Part shown: positions 26,671-35,072 of the stretch, piece by piece
Layout: each line of letters opens with the position of its first letter
Numbering within the stretch: position 1 is the stretch's first letter
Assembly: GCA_013823725.1 (NCBI GenBank)
Contig: PNMQ01000004.1
Location: 245,156 to 309,155, forward strand
DNA length: 64,000 bases
From: Candidatus Pelagibacter sp.
GTDB lineage: Bacteria > Pseudomonadota > Alphaproteobacteria > Paracaedibacterales > CAIOTO01
Reading direction: 5' to 3'
Notes under the pieces: model-generated
What the model saw: only the letters and a program-made list of their open reading frames with translations
Told to the model about the DNA's origin: nothing
Database searches by the model: none
Made by a program: the position numbers and the translations under genes

Positions 26671-27348
26671 ATGAATTACCTACACTTTTTAACTCAATTA
26701 CTATTTGCATATTCGGTAACTTTTTCAGCTGAAACTGAATCTTTAAGCGATTTGCTAGGGGATAAAAATAATATATCATCTGCTCCATTGTTGTCTGCAT
26801 CTGTTTCTGCAGCAGAAGATGCTGAAACGGATGTTCCAAGTAGGGTGAATGGGAATCTTGGTTATACACATACAGAATCTAGAAATCTAATGTGGAATGA
26901 CCATTTGACATACTTACCTACAGATTATGAATCAACTTTAAAAGCGTGTGTATGGGGTAATCTTGACAGTATATATACTATAAAATTTACATACCGCATG
27001 GATGCAAAAGGATTATTATCTATCAACCTAGAGAAAATTGTTACACAGCTTATGAATATAAATAAACTCTGTGTTGAGGAAGGAAATGCCCCTATTTTTC
27101 CAGATCTGTATTGTAAGTCTAATCCCACAGGCAAACAGCTTAGATCAGTAGGTAAAACAAAAGTATATTTAGGTTCGCATAAGGCTGACTACACTTCATG
27201 GAGTGCTGCAGATTATGATATGTATTCACATATAAAGTTTCAATTAAATCATAAATTGTCGAATACGTTTTTATATCCGTACGAAGTCAGTTTTTTAGAT
27301 TGTAAAAAAATCCCTTTAGTATTTTTACTGCATGCTATGTCATTATAA
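26671..27348 (+). CDS. Secreted protein of unknown function
   Basis: 225 residues. Signal peptide MNYLHFLTQLLFAYSVTFSA, then a serine/alanine-rich stretch and a mature domain with four cysteines (KACVWG, KLCVEEG, LYCKSN, FLDCKK). No motif recognised. Ends in front of a strong bidirectional terminator shared with rpmG. Confidence 0.65.
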   Translation: MNYLHFLTQLLFAYSVTFSAETESLSDLLGDKNNISSAPLLSASVSAAEDAETDVPSRVNGNLGYTHTESRNLMWNDHLTYLPTDYESTLKACVWGNLDSIYTIKFTYRMDAKGLLSINLEKIVTQLMNINKLCVEEGNAPIFPDLYCKSNPTGKQLRSVGKTKVYLGSHKADYTSWSAADYDMYSHIKFQLNHKLSNTFLYPYEVSFLDCKKIPLVFLLHAMSL

Positions 27349-27360
27349 ATACATGTGATA

Positions 27361-27396
27361 TAAAAAAAGAACTTACGTTTGTAAGTTCTTTTTTTA
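27361..27396. terminator. Bidirectional rho-independent terminator
   Basis: A 16-bp perfect stem (27361-27376 with 27381-27396), tetraloop GTTT, with A and T runs on the two sides so it works in both directions. Lies between the convergent secreted-protein gene and rpmG. Confidence 0.9.
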
Positions 27397-27419
27397 TATT
27401 TTTAAATTAAAATGATGGC

Positions 27420-27590
27420 TTATTTAATTTTAGTTTCTTTAAACTGAACATGTTTACGTGCTACAGGATCATATTTACGAAATTCAAACTTTTCAGGTTT
27501 TTTTCTTGGGTTTTTATGAGCAACATAAAAGAAACCTGTTTCTGCTGTGCTTAACATTTTGACTGCTATAGTCGCATTTTTTTTTGCCAT
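27420..27590 (-). CDS. rpmG: 50S ribosomal protein L33
   Basis: 56 residues, standard length: [20 protein letters not shown] at the start and [19 protein letters not shown] at the end. It is the cysteine-free form of L33, so it does not bind zinc. RBS AGAGG lies upstream of the start on the minus strand. Too short for many gene callers but unmistakable. Confidence 0.97.
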   Translation of the reverse strand: MAKKNATIAVKMLSTAETGFFYVAHKNPRKKPEKFEFRKYDPVARKHVQFKETKIK

Positions 27591-27651
27591 ATAAACCTCT
27601 TAAGTGATAATACTAAGACAACAATACATATGTAATTTATCTTAAAAATTT

Positions 27652-27726
27652 TGGAGCGGGCGAAGGGATTCGAACCCTCGACCCCAACCTTGGCAAGGTT
27701 GTGCTCTACCCCTGAGCTACGCCCGC
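27652..27726 (-). tRNA. tRNA-Gly (GCC)
   Basis: On the minus strand: acceptor stem GCGGGCG/CGCCCGC, anticodon stem-loop around CCTTGCCAAGG giving GCC, T-loop GGTTCGAATCC, T discriminator and encoded CCA. 75 bases. Confidence 0.96.
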
Positions 27727-27937
27727 GCATGTATTATTTATATCCCAAATTTTGATTTAGCGCAAGTAAATAATTTCACTGATGAATATTTTTTGAAGAT
27801 ACCCCTATAGAAATTTCATTTGATGAGGAAATGAATGGTGCATGAAGATTTACTAAAGAAATTTTAATGAGCTCTAGCGATACATACTCTTTGTAAAGGT
27901 GTAAATACATATAATTCAGGAATATAAAGCTTAAGAA

Positions 27938-28948
27938 TTACGGTATGTAAATGTTCTCTAGGCTTTTTGCTATTTTAGGTGTTAAATCGCGCTCTATCAT
28001 AGTGATAGTACTATAAATGGCATGAGAGAAAGAGAAGGCATCTGCGCTACCATGACTTTTTACAGCTAGATGGTTTAGTCCTAAAAATAGTGCCCCATTA
28101 TAAATCCGAGGATCTATTTTGGACTTAATACGATTAAATGTCTTTCTGGCGAATAAGTAGCGTAATTTATCTAATAGAGTGCGAGAAAATTCTGCTTTAA
28201 TAGTTTGTCCTATAAACTGAGCAGTACCTTCAATTGCTTTTAATGCAATGTTACCAGTAAAGCCATCAGTAACTACAATGTTTGTTGTTTCATACAAAAT
28301 ATCGGAACCTTCAACAAAGCCATGCGTATTGATGTCTTTCATTTCTTTTAATAGCTTAAAAGTTTCTTGAACAACAATATTACCTTTCATTTCTTCTGTC
28401 CCAACATTAAGTATTCCAACCGTTGGGTTTTCAATGTTCCATAAGTGTTTAACTAAGATATTCGCCATTGCGGCAAATTGGACAAGGTGGGTGGGTGTAC
28501 ATTCAATGTTTGCACCAAGATCTAGAACTAAGATTTTTCCTGATTCACCACACGTAGGAATAATGGCTGGTATTGCTGGACGCGATATGCCAGGCAAGGT
28601 TTTTAAAATGCTTTTACATAGGGCCATGTAAGCCCCTGTGTTTCCTGAAGAAATTACAGCTTGGGTTATTCCATCTGCAACAGATTGAATGGCTTTTCCC
28701 AAATTAGAAGATCTTCCGTAACGAAATGCTATAGACGGTTTTGTATGTGCATCAACGATAGAATCGCAGTGGACAATCTCGCAGCATTGACTGGTTTTGG
28801 GAAACTCTTTAAGGTATTGATTGATAATATCAGACTTGCCAAAAAGAACAGGCTTAAAAGTTTTTTTTTGTAAAGCTAGTTCTATTCCTTTAAGAATTTC
28901 CCTGGGGCCATGATCGCCACCCATGACGTCTATTGCTATGGATAGCAT
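27938..28948 (-). CDS. plsX: Phosphate acyltransferase PlsX
   Basis: About 336 residues from the ATG at 28948, which has TAGGTG at a good distance; a GTG at 28957 is the alternative. Makes acyl-phosphate from acyl-ACP for membrane phospholipid synthesis. Signature segments are IAIDVMGGDHGPREIL, SSGNTGAYMALCK, NVGTEEMKGN, VVTDGFTGNIALK and a C-terminal HGSADAFSFSHAI. It follows rpmF, the near-universal rpmF-plsX pair; the usual downstream fabH is missing here. Confidence 0.96.
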   Translation of the reverse strand: MLSIAIDVMGGDHGPREILKGIELALQKKTFKPVLFGKSDIINQYLKEFPKTSQCCEIVHCDSIVDAHTKPSIAFRYGRSSNLGKAIQSVADGITQAVISSGNTGAYMALCKSILKTLPGISRPAIPAIIPTCGESGKILVLDLGANIECTPTHLVQFAAMANILVKHLWNIENPTVGILNVGTEEMKGNIVVQETFKLLKEMKDINTHGFVEGSDILYETTNIVVTDGFTGNIALKAIEGTAQFIGQTIKAEFSRTLLDKLRYLFARKTFNRIKSKIDPRIYNGALFLGLNHLAVKSHGSADAFSFSHAIYSTITMIERDLTPKIAKSLENIYIP

Positions 28949-28964
28949 GTTGATCACCTAAAGT

Positions 28965-29165
28965 TTAGTCTTCTGTATTAGTTTTGTTTTTTTTAACTTT
29001 AAGTACTTGTCTGCCGTTATAAAAACCACAAGAATGACATACATGGTGTGGAAGTTTTGTTGCGCCACAATTTGTACATTCGTGAGTATTGATTGCAACT
29101 AATCCATGATGTGAACGACGCATACCACGACGAGAAACGGATGTTTTTTTCTTTGGAACTGCCAC
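28965..29165 (-). CDS. rpmF: 50S ribosomal protein L32
   Basis: 66 residues. Start [20 protein letters not shown] is the L32 signature. A four-cysteine zinc ribbon follows (CTNCG and CHSCG). RBS AGAGG upstream. Co-transcribed with plsX from a near-consensus promoter. Confidence 0.97.
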   Translation of the reverse strand: MAVPKKKTSVSRRGMRRSHHGLVAINTHECTNCGATKLPHHVCHSCGFYNGRQVLKVKKNKTNTED

Positions 29166-29209
29166 GAGAGACCTCTTTAGTTAAATTAATTAGAAATACA
29201 ATTACTTGA

Positions 29210-29238
29210 ATTATATAGGTTAAAGTCACTAAAGTCAA
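29210..29238 (-). promoter_or_regulatory. Sigma-70-type promoter of rpmF-plsX
   Basis: Read on the minus strand: TTGACT (29238-29233), 17-base spacer, TATAAT (29215-29210), about 45 bases before the rpmF start. Near-perfect consensus. Confidence 0.82.
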
Positions 29239-29314
29239 ATGTATAAATTGTAAAATATGGGTTCGTTTTGGCTGAAAGAAGATTGTTATATATTATTTGT
29301 ATGAATTTTAAATT

Positions 29315-29360
29315 CCTCATAATTGAGCAGCTAAAATGTTTTAAATACCTAATTATGAGG
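29315..29360. repeat. Inverted repeat downstream of the MFS transporter gene
   Basis: CCTCATAATT at 29315-29324 and AATTATGAGG at 29351-29360 are exact reverse complements separated by 26 bases. It follows the stop of the minus-strand MFS gene and may help terminate it; no clear T run. Confidence 0.35.
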
Positions 29361-29405
29361 AGAGGAGAGTGGTTGTTCTTTTAAATTCGAACTAATAAGA
29401 AGCGA

Positions 29406-30836
29406 TCAAGGCAAGTGTTTTTTTATCCAGTCTTTAATCAACGTTCTTTTAAGTTTGTCATATAGCGGATGTTGGCCATCATTTAGATTCAGCTGGGCAT
29501 CAAGTTCTGCAAACTGGTTAATATCCATTTTTTGAATCTTTTCAGATACGGCAGTATTAATTTTTTGCGAAACCAGTTTAGTGTGTGACTGAAAAAAATG
29601 TGTGCCGAGCAAAGATATTCCAGCGCATGCAAGTAGAAAAATGGATAAATATACAAAATTACTTATGGCTTCACAAACAAAACCTGTTAAAAGGTACATG
29701 CCAGAATGAGAAACTGCCCATATAAGCAGTAAATAAGTGTATCTATGCGCAATAGGAAAACTTTTGTTAATTATGGGAGTTGCTGGTGTTAGTCCTTGGC
29801 CCAAAAAATTTATGGAGGACTGAATTAAAAATAAGGTAAACGGAGATTTGAAATGAATATAGGTCCAAATACTGATGGGTATCACAAGAATTAGCAGATA
29901 AAGCTTTGTTTTTAAAATTGAAAATGGATCATATCTTAATCCTAAATATCCATAAAATATTTCGCAACACATCGTTATAATAAGAACAATAGTTGTTTGC
30001 ATCATGATAAGATTCGTTGGTAAATTAAATTCCTTTGCAAGTACTGTAGGTATATAGGCAAGTGAAAAATAAAAAGCTACCGCAGGTAATAGGTACATGG
30101 CGAATAGCGCAAAAATGTTGTTATTTTTAAGGTTAATTTCAGAAAAAAAGTCTATGATTTTTTTTCGTTCTGCGTTTTCTTGAAGTGTTTTCAAAAATTC
30201 AGGTGTTTCTTTTAGGGTTTTGCGTGCAATAGTTCCAAGAACAGCAATTCCTGACCCTATGTAAAAAGGAATTTTCCATCCATTTTCAGGCGACAAGGTG
30301 ATACATATCGTTCCAATACCACATGCAACAAGGCCACCTAAAGAACACGTTGCTTCGACTAGAGCACTGCAAAAATAAACTTTTGGTTTGGGTATTGTTT
30401 CTGTGATAAATACATCAGCTGCTATGCATTCACCGCCAGATGCAAATCCTTGAATAAGGCGCATGAATAAAAATAGAGCAGAGGATGTTATGCCCCATTC
30501 AGCATAGGGAGGAATATTCGGAATAAGAATACATGATATAGACATTAAAAAAGTTGTTGAAATCAATACTGGAACTCGTCCAATTGCGTCTCCAATATAC
30601 CCCCAAAATAGTGCGGCAAGAGGTCGGATACAAAATGAAGAACAAAACGTAAACGTTGCTAGAAGAGGCGTAAATTGAGAATCTTCTGGTAAGAAAACTT
30701 TGGTGAGAGTAATGGTCATGTGGACAGCTAATAATAAATCGAAAAATTCTAAAAAATTTCCAATTAGAATGATAGCTACCGATTTTTTAATTTCAGGAGA
30801 AAGTCGGTTGGAATTACTTTTAGGAGAACTCATCAT
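29406..30836 (-). CDS. MFS transporter, metabolite:H+ symporter (ProP-like) family
   Basis: 476 residues with about twelve membrane segments. The segments GNFLEFFDLLL, IRPLAALFWGYIGDAIGR (the loop 2-3 signature) and MRLIQGFASGGECIAAD are those of the proline/betaine/shikimate symporter group. The C-terminus has a soluble helical tail of about 60 residues. Such transporters are often expanded in obligate intracellular bacteria to import host metabolites. The substrate cannot be read from the sequence. Two overlapping ATGs are possible starts. Confidence 0.85.
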   Translation of the reverse strand: MMSSPKSNSNRLSPEIKKSVAIILIGNFLEFFDLLLAVHMTITLTKVFLPEDSQFTPLLATFTFCSSFCIRPLAALFWGYIGDAIGRVPVLISTTFLMSISCILIPNIPPYAEWGITSSALFLFMRLIQGFASGGECIAADVFITETIPKPKVYFCSALVEATCSLGGLVACGIGTICITLSPENGWKIPFYIGSGIAVLGTIARKTLKETPEFLKTLQENAERKKIIDFFSEINLKNNNIFALFAMYLLPAVAFYFSLAYIPTVLAKEFNLPTNLIMMQTTIVLIITMCCEIFYGYLGLRYDPFSILKTKLYLLILVIPISIWTYIHFKSPFTLFLIQSSINFLGQGLTPATPIINKSFPIAHRYTYLLLIWAVSHSGMYLLTGFVCEAISNFVYLSIFLLACAGISLLGTHFFQSHTKLVSQKINTAVSEKIQKMDINQFAELDAQLNLNDGQHPLYDKLKRTLIKDWIKKHLP

Positions 30837-31013
30837 TTAATTTCCCAACAAAACATCTGAATCAGAAAATACGACAAGCCAATAAAAAACTAAAGATGAA
30901 AAGATATTGCTTTTCCTACCAAAACAATTCTTGAAAGACTTTTCTACATTCATTCTTTTCAGTTTCTATCTTTCTTCCTTTGAGCTAAATATAAAACATG
31001 CTATATTTAAAAT

Positions 31014-32312
31014 ATGCATGATTCCATTACGTTGACTCAAATCACCATTGTTGTTGCCCTCGCTTTAGCGGGTGGCTTGTGTTTGGCTAAGTTTAAGCAG
31101 CCACCGATGCTTGGATACATTCTAAATGGTGTTATTTTAGGTCCTTCAGGTTTTGCACTTATTCAGGACCGTGGTCCATTGGAATTGCTAGCCGAACTCG
31201 GCATTCTTCTTTTATTGTTTGTCGTAGGAATGGAATTAAACTTACGATCCTTTAAAAAAGTATGGGTTCAAGCATCACTTTTTTGTCTTTTGCAACTCTC
31301 TTTAATTGTCATGTTTACGGTTGGTATTTCATACTACACGGGATGGACTATGACCAAGGCAATGGTTTTAGGCTTCGTAACGGCACTTTCTTCAACAGCA
31401 GTAGTGGTGAAGATGTTAGAAAGCGCTGGTGAAATTAAAACAGAAAACGGTCAGCTGATTATTGGTATCTTAATTGCCCAAGATTTAGCGATTGCTCCAA
31501 TGATTCTAGTGATAAGAAATACAATTGAAGCTGCAAATCCATGGGGATTATTCATTAAATTATTCGCTTCAATTATCATTATTGTTGCTATCATTATGTA
31601 TTTAAGTCGCAAGCAACGTGTTAGAATCCCCTTTTCTAAAGCAATTGTTGGTGAAAGTGAATTGACAGCTTTGGCAAGTTTGGCATTTTGCTTTATTGCG
31701 TCCGCTATTTCAGGATTGTCAGGATTATCTGCGCCATATGGTGCATTCTTGGCTGGACTCATTCTTGGTAACACTCATGAACGTCTCAGCTTGCTAGAAA
31801 CAGCAAAGCCTATTCAAAGTATTTTGATTATGTTCTTTTTCTTATCCATAGGTTTACTGCTAGATGTTGAGTTTTTATATAATGATTTACAATTTGTACT
31901 TCTGACAATTCTTGTTGTTTTTGTTGGCAAAACAATAGCTAATGTTTTAGTGTTAAGGTTGCTTTCTGTGGATTGGTTAAGTGCCTTTACCGTTGGAGCG
32001 TGCATTTCACAGCTAGGAGAATTTGCCTTTCTATTATCAAATGAAGCCAATAATGCTGGTGTTATTTCTGATAAAACTGAAAAATATATTGTTAGTATTA
32101 CTGTACTATCTTTGATCATCAGCCCTGTTTGGAATGCTTTAGCTCAAACTATAAAAAATGTTTTTGATATGCCTCAGTTTCCGCCATTTGCTGTTTTGAA
32201 AGAAAATGGTGTTACCCAAAATAGTGATCAACTTGGCTCACAGGATTTGAATATTCATCAAGATAAAACGGCTTTTAAAATTTTAATGACTCCGAAAACG
32301 GATAAAGAATAA
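31014..32312 (+). CDS. Monovalent cation:proton antiporter, CPA2 family
   Basis: 432 residues, all of it the Na+/H+ exchanger domain with about twelve membrane segments: LGYILNGVILGPSGF, ELGILLLLFVVGMELN, GFVTALSSTAVVVKML, GILIAQDLAIAPM and APYGAFLAGLILG. It is KefB/RosB-like but lacks the C-terminal RCK/TrkA-N domain of KefB/KefC, ending in a short hydrophilic tail. Probably K+ or Na+/H+ exchange at the inner membrane. Followed 12 bases later by waaA, so likely an operon. Confidence 0.88.
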   Translation: MHDSITLTQITIVVALALAGGLCLAKFKQPPMLGYILNGVILGPSGFALIQDRGPLELLAELGILLLLFVVGMELNLRSFKKVWVQASLFCLLQLSLIVMFTVGISYYTGWTMTKAMVLGFVTALSSTAVVVKMLESAGEIKTENGQLIIGILIAQDLAIAPMILVIRNTIEAANPWGLFIKLFASIIIIVAIIMYLSRKQRVRIPFSKAIVGESELTALASLAFCFIASAISGLSGLSAPYGAFLAGLILGNTHERLSLLETAKPIQSILIMFFFLSIGLLLDVEFLYNDLQFVLLTILVVFVGKTIANVLVLRLLSVDWLSAFTVGACISQLGEFAFLLSNEANNAGVISDKTEKYIVSITVLSLIISPVWNALAQTIKNVFDMPQFPPFAVLKENGVTQNSDQLGSQDLNIHQDKTAFKILMTPKTDKE

Positions 32313-32324
32313 TATTCTCTGATT

Positions 32325-33671
32325 ATGCGAAAAAAGACTCTTATGTTTATATTAAATTTAAGACAAAAAATAATTTTTTTTTTTGCATACGTTGCATTAA
32401 AAATTTATGCTGCTTTAGCGCAAATCCTAAGCCCTGTTATTAGATTATTTTTTTACACAAGATGCTTTTGCTTTAAAAAGGACTCTATTTACCAGGTTAA
32501 CGAGCGCTTTGGCTGTATTTCTCAAAAATATGGCAACATCACTCCATCACCAAATCGAATTTGGATTCACGTAGCTAGTGTTGGAGAGTTTTTATCCATA
32601 AAAAAATTAGTAAGTAAGATTTTAGAAACGGATTTAAAGGTTCAGATTCTTTTGACATCTACGACTCTAACTGCTTCTAATTTAATTCAGCAAATTACTA
32701 CAGAACGCGTATTCCACCAATTAATACCTGCTGACGTACCAACATGGATTATATCCTTTTTAAATTTTTGGAAACCAGAAAAAGCCATTTTTGTTGAATC
32801 TGAAATATGGCCAAATTGGCTAGCACATTTAAAAAGTCGAAATATTAAAGTTATCCTCTTGAATGCTAGAATTTCTGATAAATCTTTTTTACGATGGAAA
32901 CGTTTTTTATCTATTGCCCACGAAATTTTTCAAGCTTTCGATTTATGCATAGCTCAAAATGTTGAAACAGTTGAAAGATTAAATTTTTTTCGAGTAAAAG
33001 AATGTTATTATTTGGGGAATTTAAAAAACTTTTCAGACCCTCTGAATATTGAAGAAGATTTATTTAGACATCTTTTTAACTTCGAGGAAGATGCTTATTG
33101 GGTTACTTTTGCAAGCACCCATGAAGGAGAAGAAGATAAAATATTCCAAGTTATAAAAGAGCTTTGGAAATTATACCCAAAATATCGCTTTGTTATTGCG
33201 CCTAGGCACCCTCATAGAACAAAAATAGTTACAGATTTATGTGTCCAGCATCAGTTTGATTATGTTCAACTTAGTCATATTTTGGGCAATCAATACAATA
33301 TATTAAATTCCTCACAATCTATAGTGATTGTTGATTTATTAGGTCAGATGGGCACATTTTATAAATTATCTTCCGTAGTTTTTATTGGTGGAAGTTTTGT
33401 TAAAATTGGTGGACACAATCCCATTGAAGCGATTAGATTTGGAAAAATTGTGTGCTTTGGCCCCTACATGTATAACTTTAAAGATGTAACCGCTGTTATC
33501 CAAAAAATATATGATCCCTTTGTTAACAACAGGGAATCTTTGTTAAAGTTTATTGAAAATTGCCGTTGTGACGAACAGCAAAGCAAAGAAAACATATCAA
33601 AACTAGACGAATTTTTCGACATAGATATGAATTTTTTCAACGACATTATTCGATTAGTTATGAATGCTTAA
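32325..33671 (+). CDS. waaA: 3-deoxy-D-manno-octulosonic acid (Kdo) transferase
   Basis: 448 residues. Adds Kdo from CMP-Kdo to lipid IVA at the inner membrane. A membrane anchor lies near residues 15-35. Glycosyltransferase-B core motifs are WIHVASVGEF, FVESEIWPNWL, LNARISDKSF, FASTHEGEED, APRHPHR and FIGGSFVKIGGHNPIEA. The glutamate of SVGEF matches the catalytic residue known in the family. kdsA, supplying Kdo, is at 40167-41003. Confidence 0.95.
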   Translation: MRKKTLMFILNLRQKIIFFFAYVALKIYAALAQILSPVIRLFFYTRCFCFKKDSIYQVNERFGCISQKYGNITPSPNRIWIHVASVGEFLSIKKLVSKILETDLKVQILLTSTTLTASNLIQQITTERVFHQLIPADVPTWIISFLNFWKPEKAIFVESEIWPNWLAHLKSRNIKVILLNARISDKSFLRWKRFLSIAHEIFQAFDLCIAQNVETVERLNFFRVKECYYLGNLKNFSDPLNIEEDLFRHLFNFEEDAYWVTFASTHEGEEDKIFQVIKELWKLYPKYRFVIAPRHPHRTKIVTDLCVQHQFDYVQLSHILGNQYNILNSSQSIVIVDLLGQMGTFYKLSSVVFIGGSFVKIGGHNPIEAIRFGKIVCFGPYMYNFKDVTAVIQKIYDPFVNNRESLLKFIENCRCDEQQSKENISKLDEFFDIDMNFFNDIIRLVMNA

Positions 33672-33672
33672 C

Positions 33673-33936
33673 TCAAACAGGTTCATCAGTTCCTGTAGAA
33701 AAATCACTAGCACATTTTTTGATTAAGAATCCAGACCACTTACATCCTAGATTTGCATAACATTTTTTTCTGGAACAATGTCTGCATGAAGTATCATCTT
33801 TCCAATAGCACACTTCTGACCCATTTTTCATATTACAAATTCTTTGAGGTTTATTGCATCCTCTAGCAAAAGAATTCTGGCTAGATATAATCATAAGTAA
33901 ACATAGAAGTGTAGAAAATTTGAAGTAACTTATCAT
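33673..33936 (-). CDS. Small secreted cysteine-rich protein
   Basis: 87 residues. A signal peptide (MISYFKFSTLLCLLMIISSQ) is followed by a mature part of about 63 residues with eight cysteines: GCN, ICN, VCYW, SCRHC, KCY, GCKW and KCAS. The even count suggests four disulfides. The fold is not recognised. It lies 10 bases after the stop of the larger secreted protein gene, likely in one transcript. Could be an exported toxin-like, host-directed or bacteriocin-like peptide; no evidence decides. Confidence 0.7.
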   Translation of the reverse strand: MISYFKFSTLLCLLMIISSQNSFARGCNKPQRICNMKNGSEVCYWKDDTSCRHCSRKKCYANLGCKWSGFLIKKCASDFSTGTDEPV

Positions 33937-33946
33937 AATTCACCGT

Positions 33947-34960
33947 TTAGCGATAGCGTGCAAAACAAATAACATCTCCATGAACAGTGCCGTCTCCATG
34001 TTTCAAAAAGATTTGCCCATAATAGGTGGTAATATTACCCGTTCCGTCTGCATTTGCTGGAACGTTATAGTCAAAGGTTGCCCACTTATTCAGTTTAAAT
34101 AATGCTTTAAAGGCAACACGATCCACTTTACCTGTTAAAATACCTAATGCTGCTGGATTTTGAGAATGAATTCTAAATAATCCATGTCGAGTTTTCTGTA
34201 TGCAAACAGAAGCATAGTCAGCATCTGGTTTAACGGGAACTAGAGCAGATGCAGCAAAAGCTGCAAGAGATTCATCGTGTCCAAAGCGTTTGGTTGATTC
34301 TTTAATTGCTTTTAAGTAGCTTGGCCCATCTGTAGTTTCAACAGTATAAATCGAAGATTGCTGTAAATTGCCTGTTGAATTAAAAGATGAAGGTTGCATT
34401 GAATTTGAAGCAGGAGCGAAAGTTTGAGGGGGTTGTGCTGCATTTGACGCCAAGTTTGCAGTGTTAATGCCATTAGATGATGATGAAATATTGTTCATCG
34501 ATGAAGGAATTGGGGTATTGTTTGGCTGCGTATTATTTTGAACAGAATTTGTTGAATCAACAGATGAATAAGTGTTTGCCACAGTGTTGTTTGCAGGCGG
34601 ATTCTGAATTTGAAGAGGGGTGTTTTGTTGCTGATTAGTTATTGGTGCTGTTGAATTTGAATTATTTGTTATATTTTGTTGTGGAATATTTGAAGATGTG
34701 GAACTAGATGTTTGAGAAATATTTACAATTTGGTCTTGAAAATTGGATGATGAGGAAGATATGGCAAACGGAACATTGCTTTGTTCACTAGGGGGTATAT
34801 CTGTGATATTTAAATTTGTCCCTTGTGCAAGATTGTTATTTCCTACAGCCTCTGTATTACTGCTTGCTGAACCTATTAAGATGTACAGGAATGCTATTAC
34901 CAAAAATCTTTTAGACCTTAAAGATGTACAATATTTTTTTTGATTAGAAAGAATGATCAT
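33947..34960 (-). CDS. Secreted protein with Asn/Ser/Gln-rich linker and a C-terminal domain, function unknown
   Basis: 337 residues. An N-terminal hydrophobic signal at about 18-35 (FLVIAFLYILIGSASS) is followed by a long low-complexity linker (about 40-200) dominated by Asn, Ser, Thr, Gln and Pro. A compact C-terminal domain (about 205-337) has two cysteines, SVCIQKTRHG and GDVICFARYR. The domain looks related to the one inside the protein at 153-1982: both have C-I, a glycine strand, N-P, and end Y-x-G-x-I ... GT-V-x-GD-x-IC. It precedes the small cysteine-rich gene. Confidence 0.65.
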   Translation of the reverse strand: MIILSNQKKYCTSLRSKRFLVIAFLYILIGSASSNTEAVGNNNLAQGTNLNITDIPPSEQSNVPFAISSSSSNFQDQIVNISQTSSSTSSNIPQQNITNNSNSTAPITNQQQNTPLQIQNPPANNTVANTYSSVDSTNSVQNNTQPNNTPIPSSMNNISSSSNGINTANLASNAAQPPQTFAPASNSMQPSSFNSTGNLQQSSIYTVETTDGPSYLKAIKESTKRFGHDESLAAFAASALVPVKPDADYASVCIQKTRHGLFRIHSQNPAALGILTGKVDRVAFKALFKLNKWATFDYNVPANADGTGNITTYYGQIFLKHGDGTVHGDVICFARYR

Positions 34961-35072
34961 CCAAAACCTTAATGGTCTTTATTTTATTTCGACTTCTCTC
35001 ATTTTATAAATAAGAAGTTTAAAGAATGGTTAATGCGTTGTTATTTTAGGCAATGAAGACTTTATATAAATA

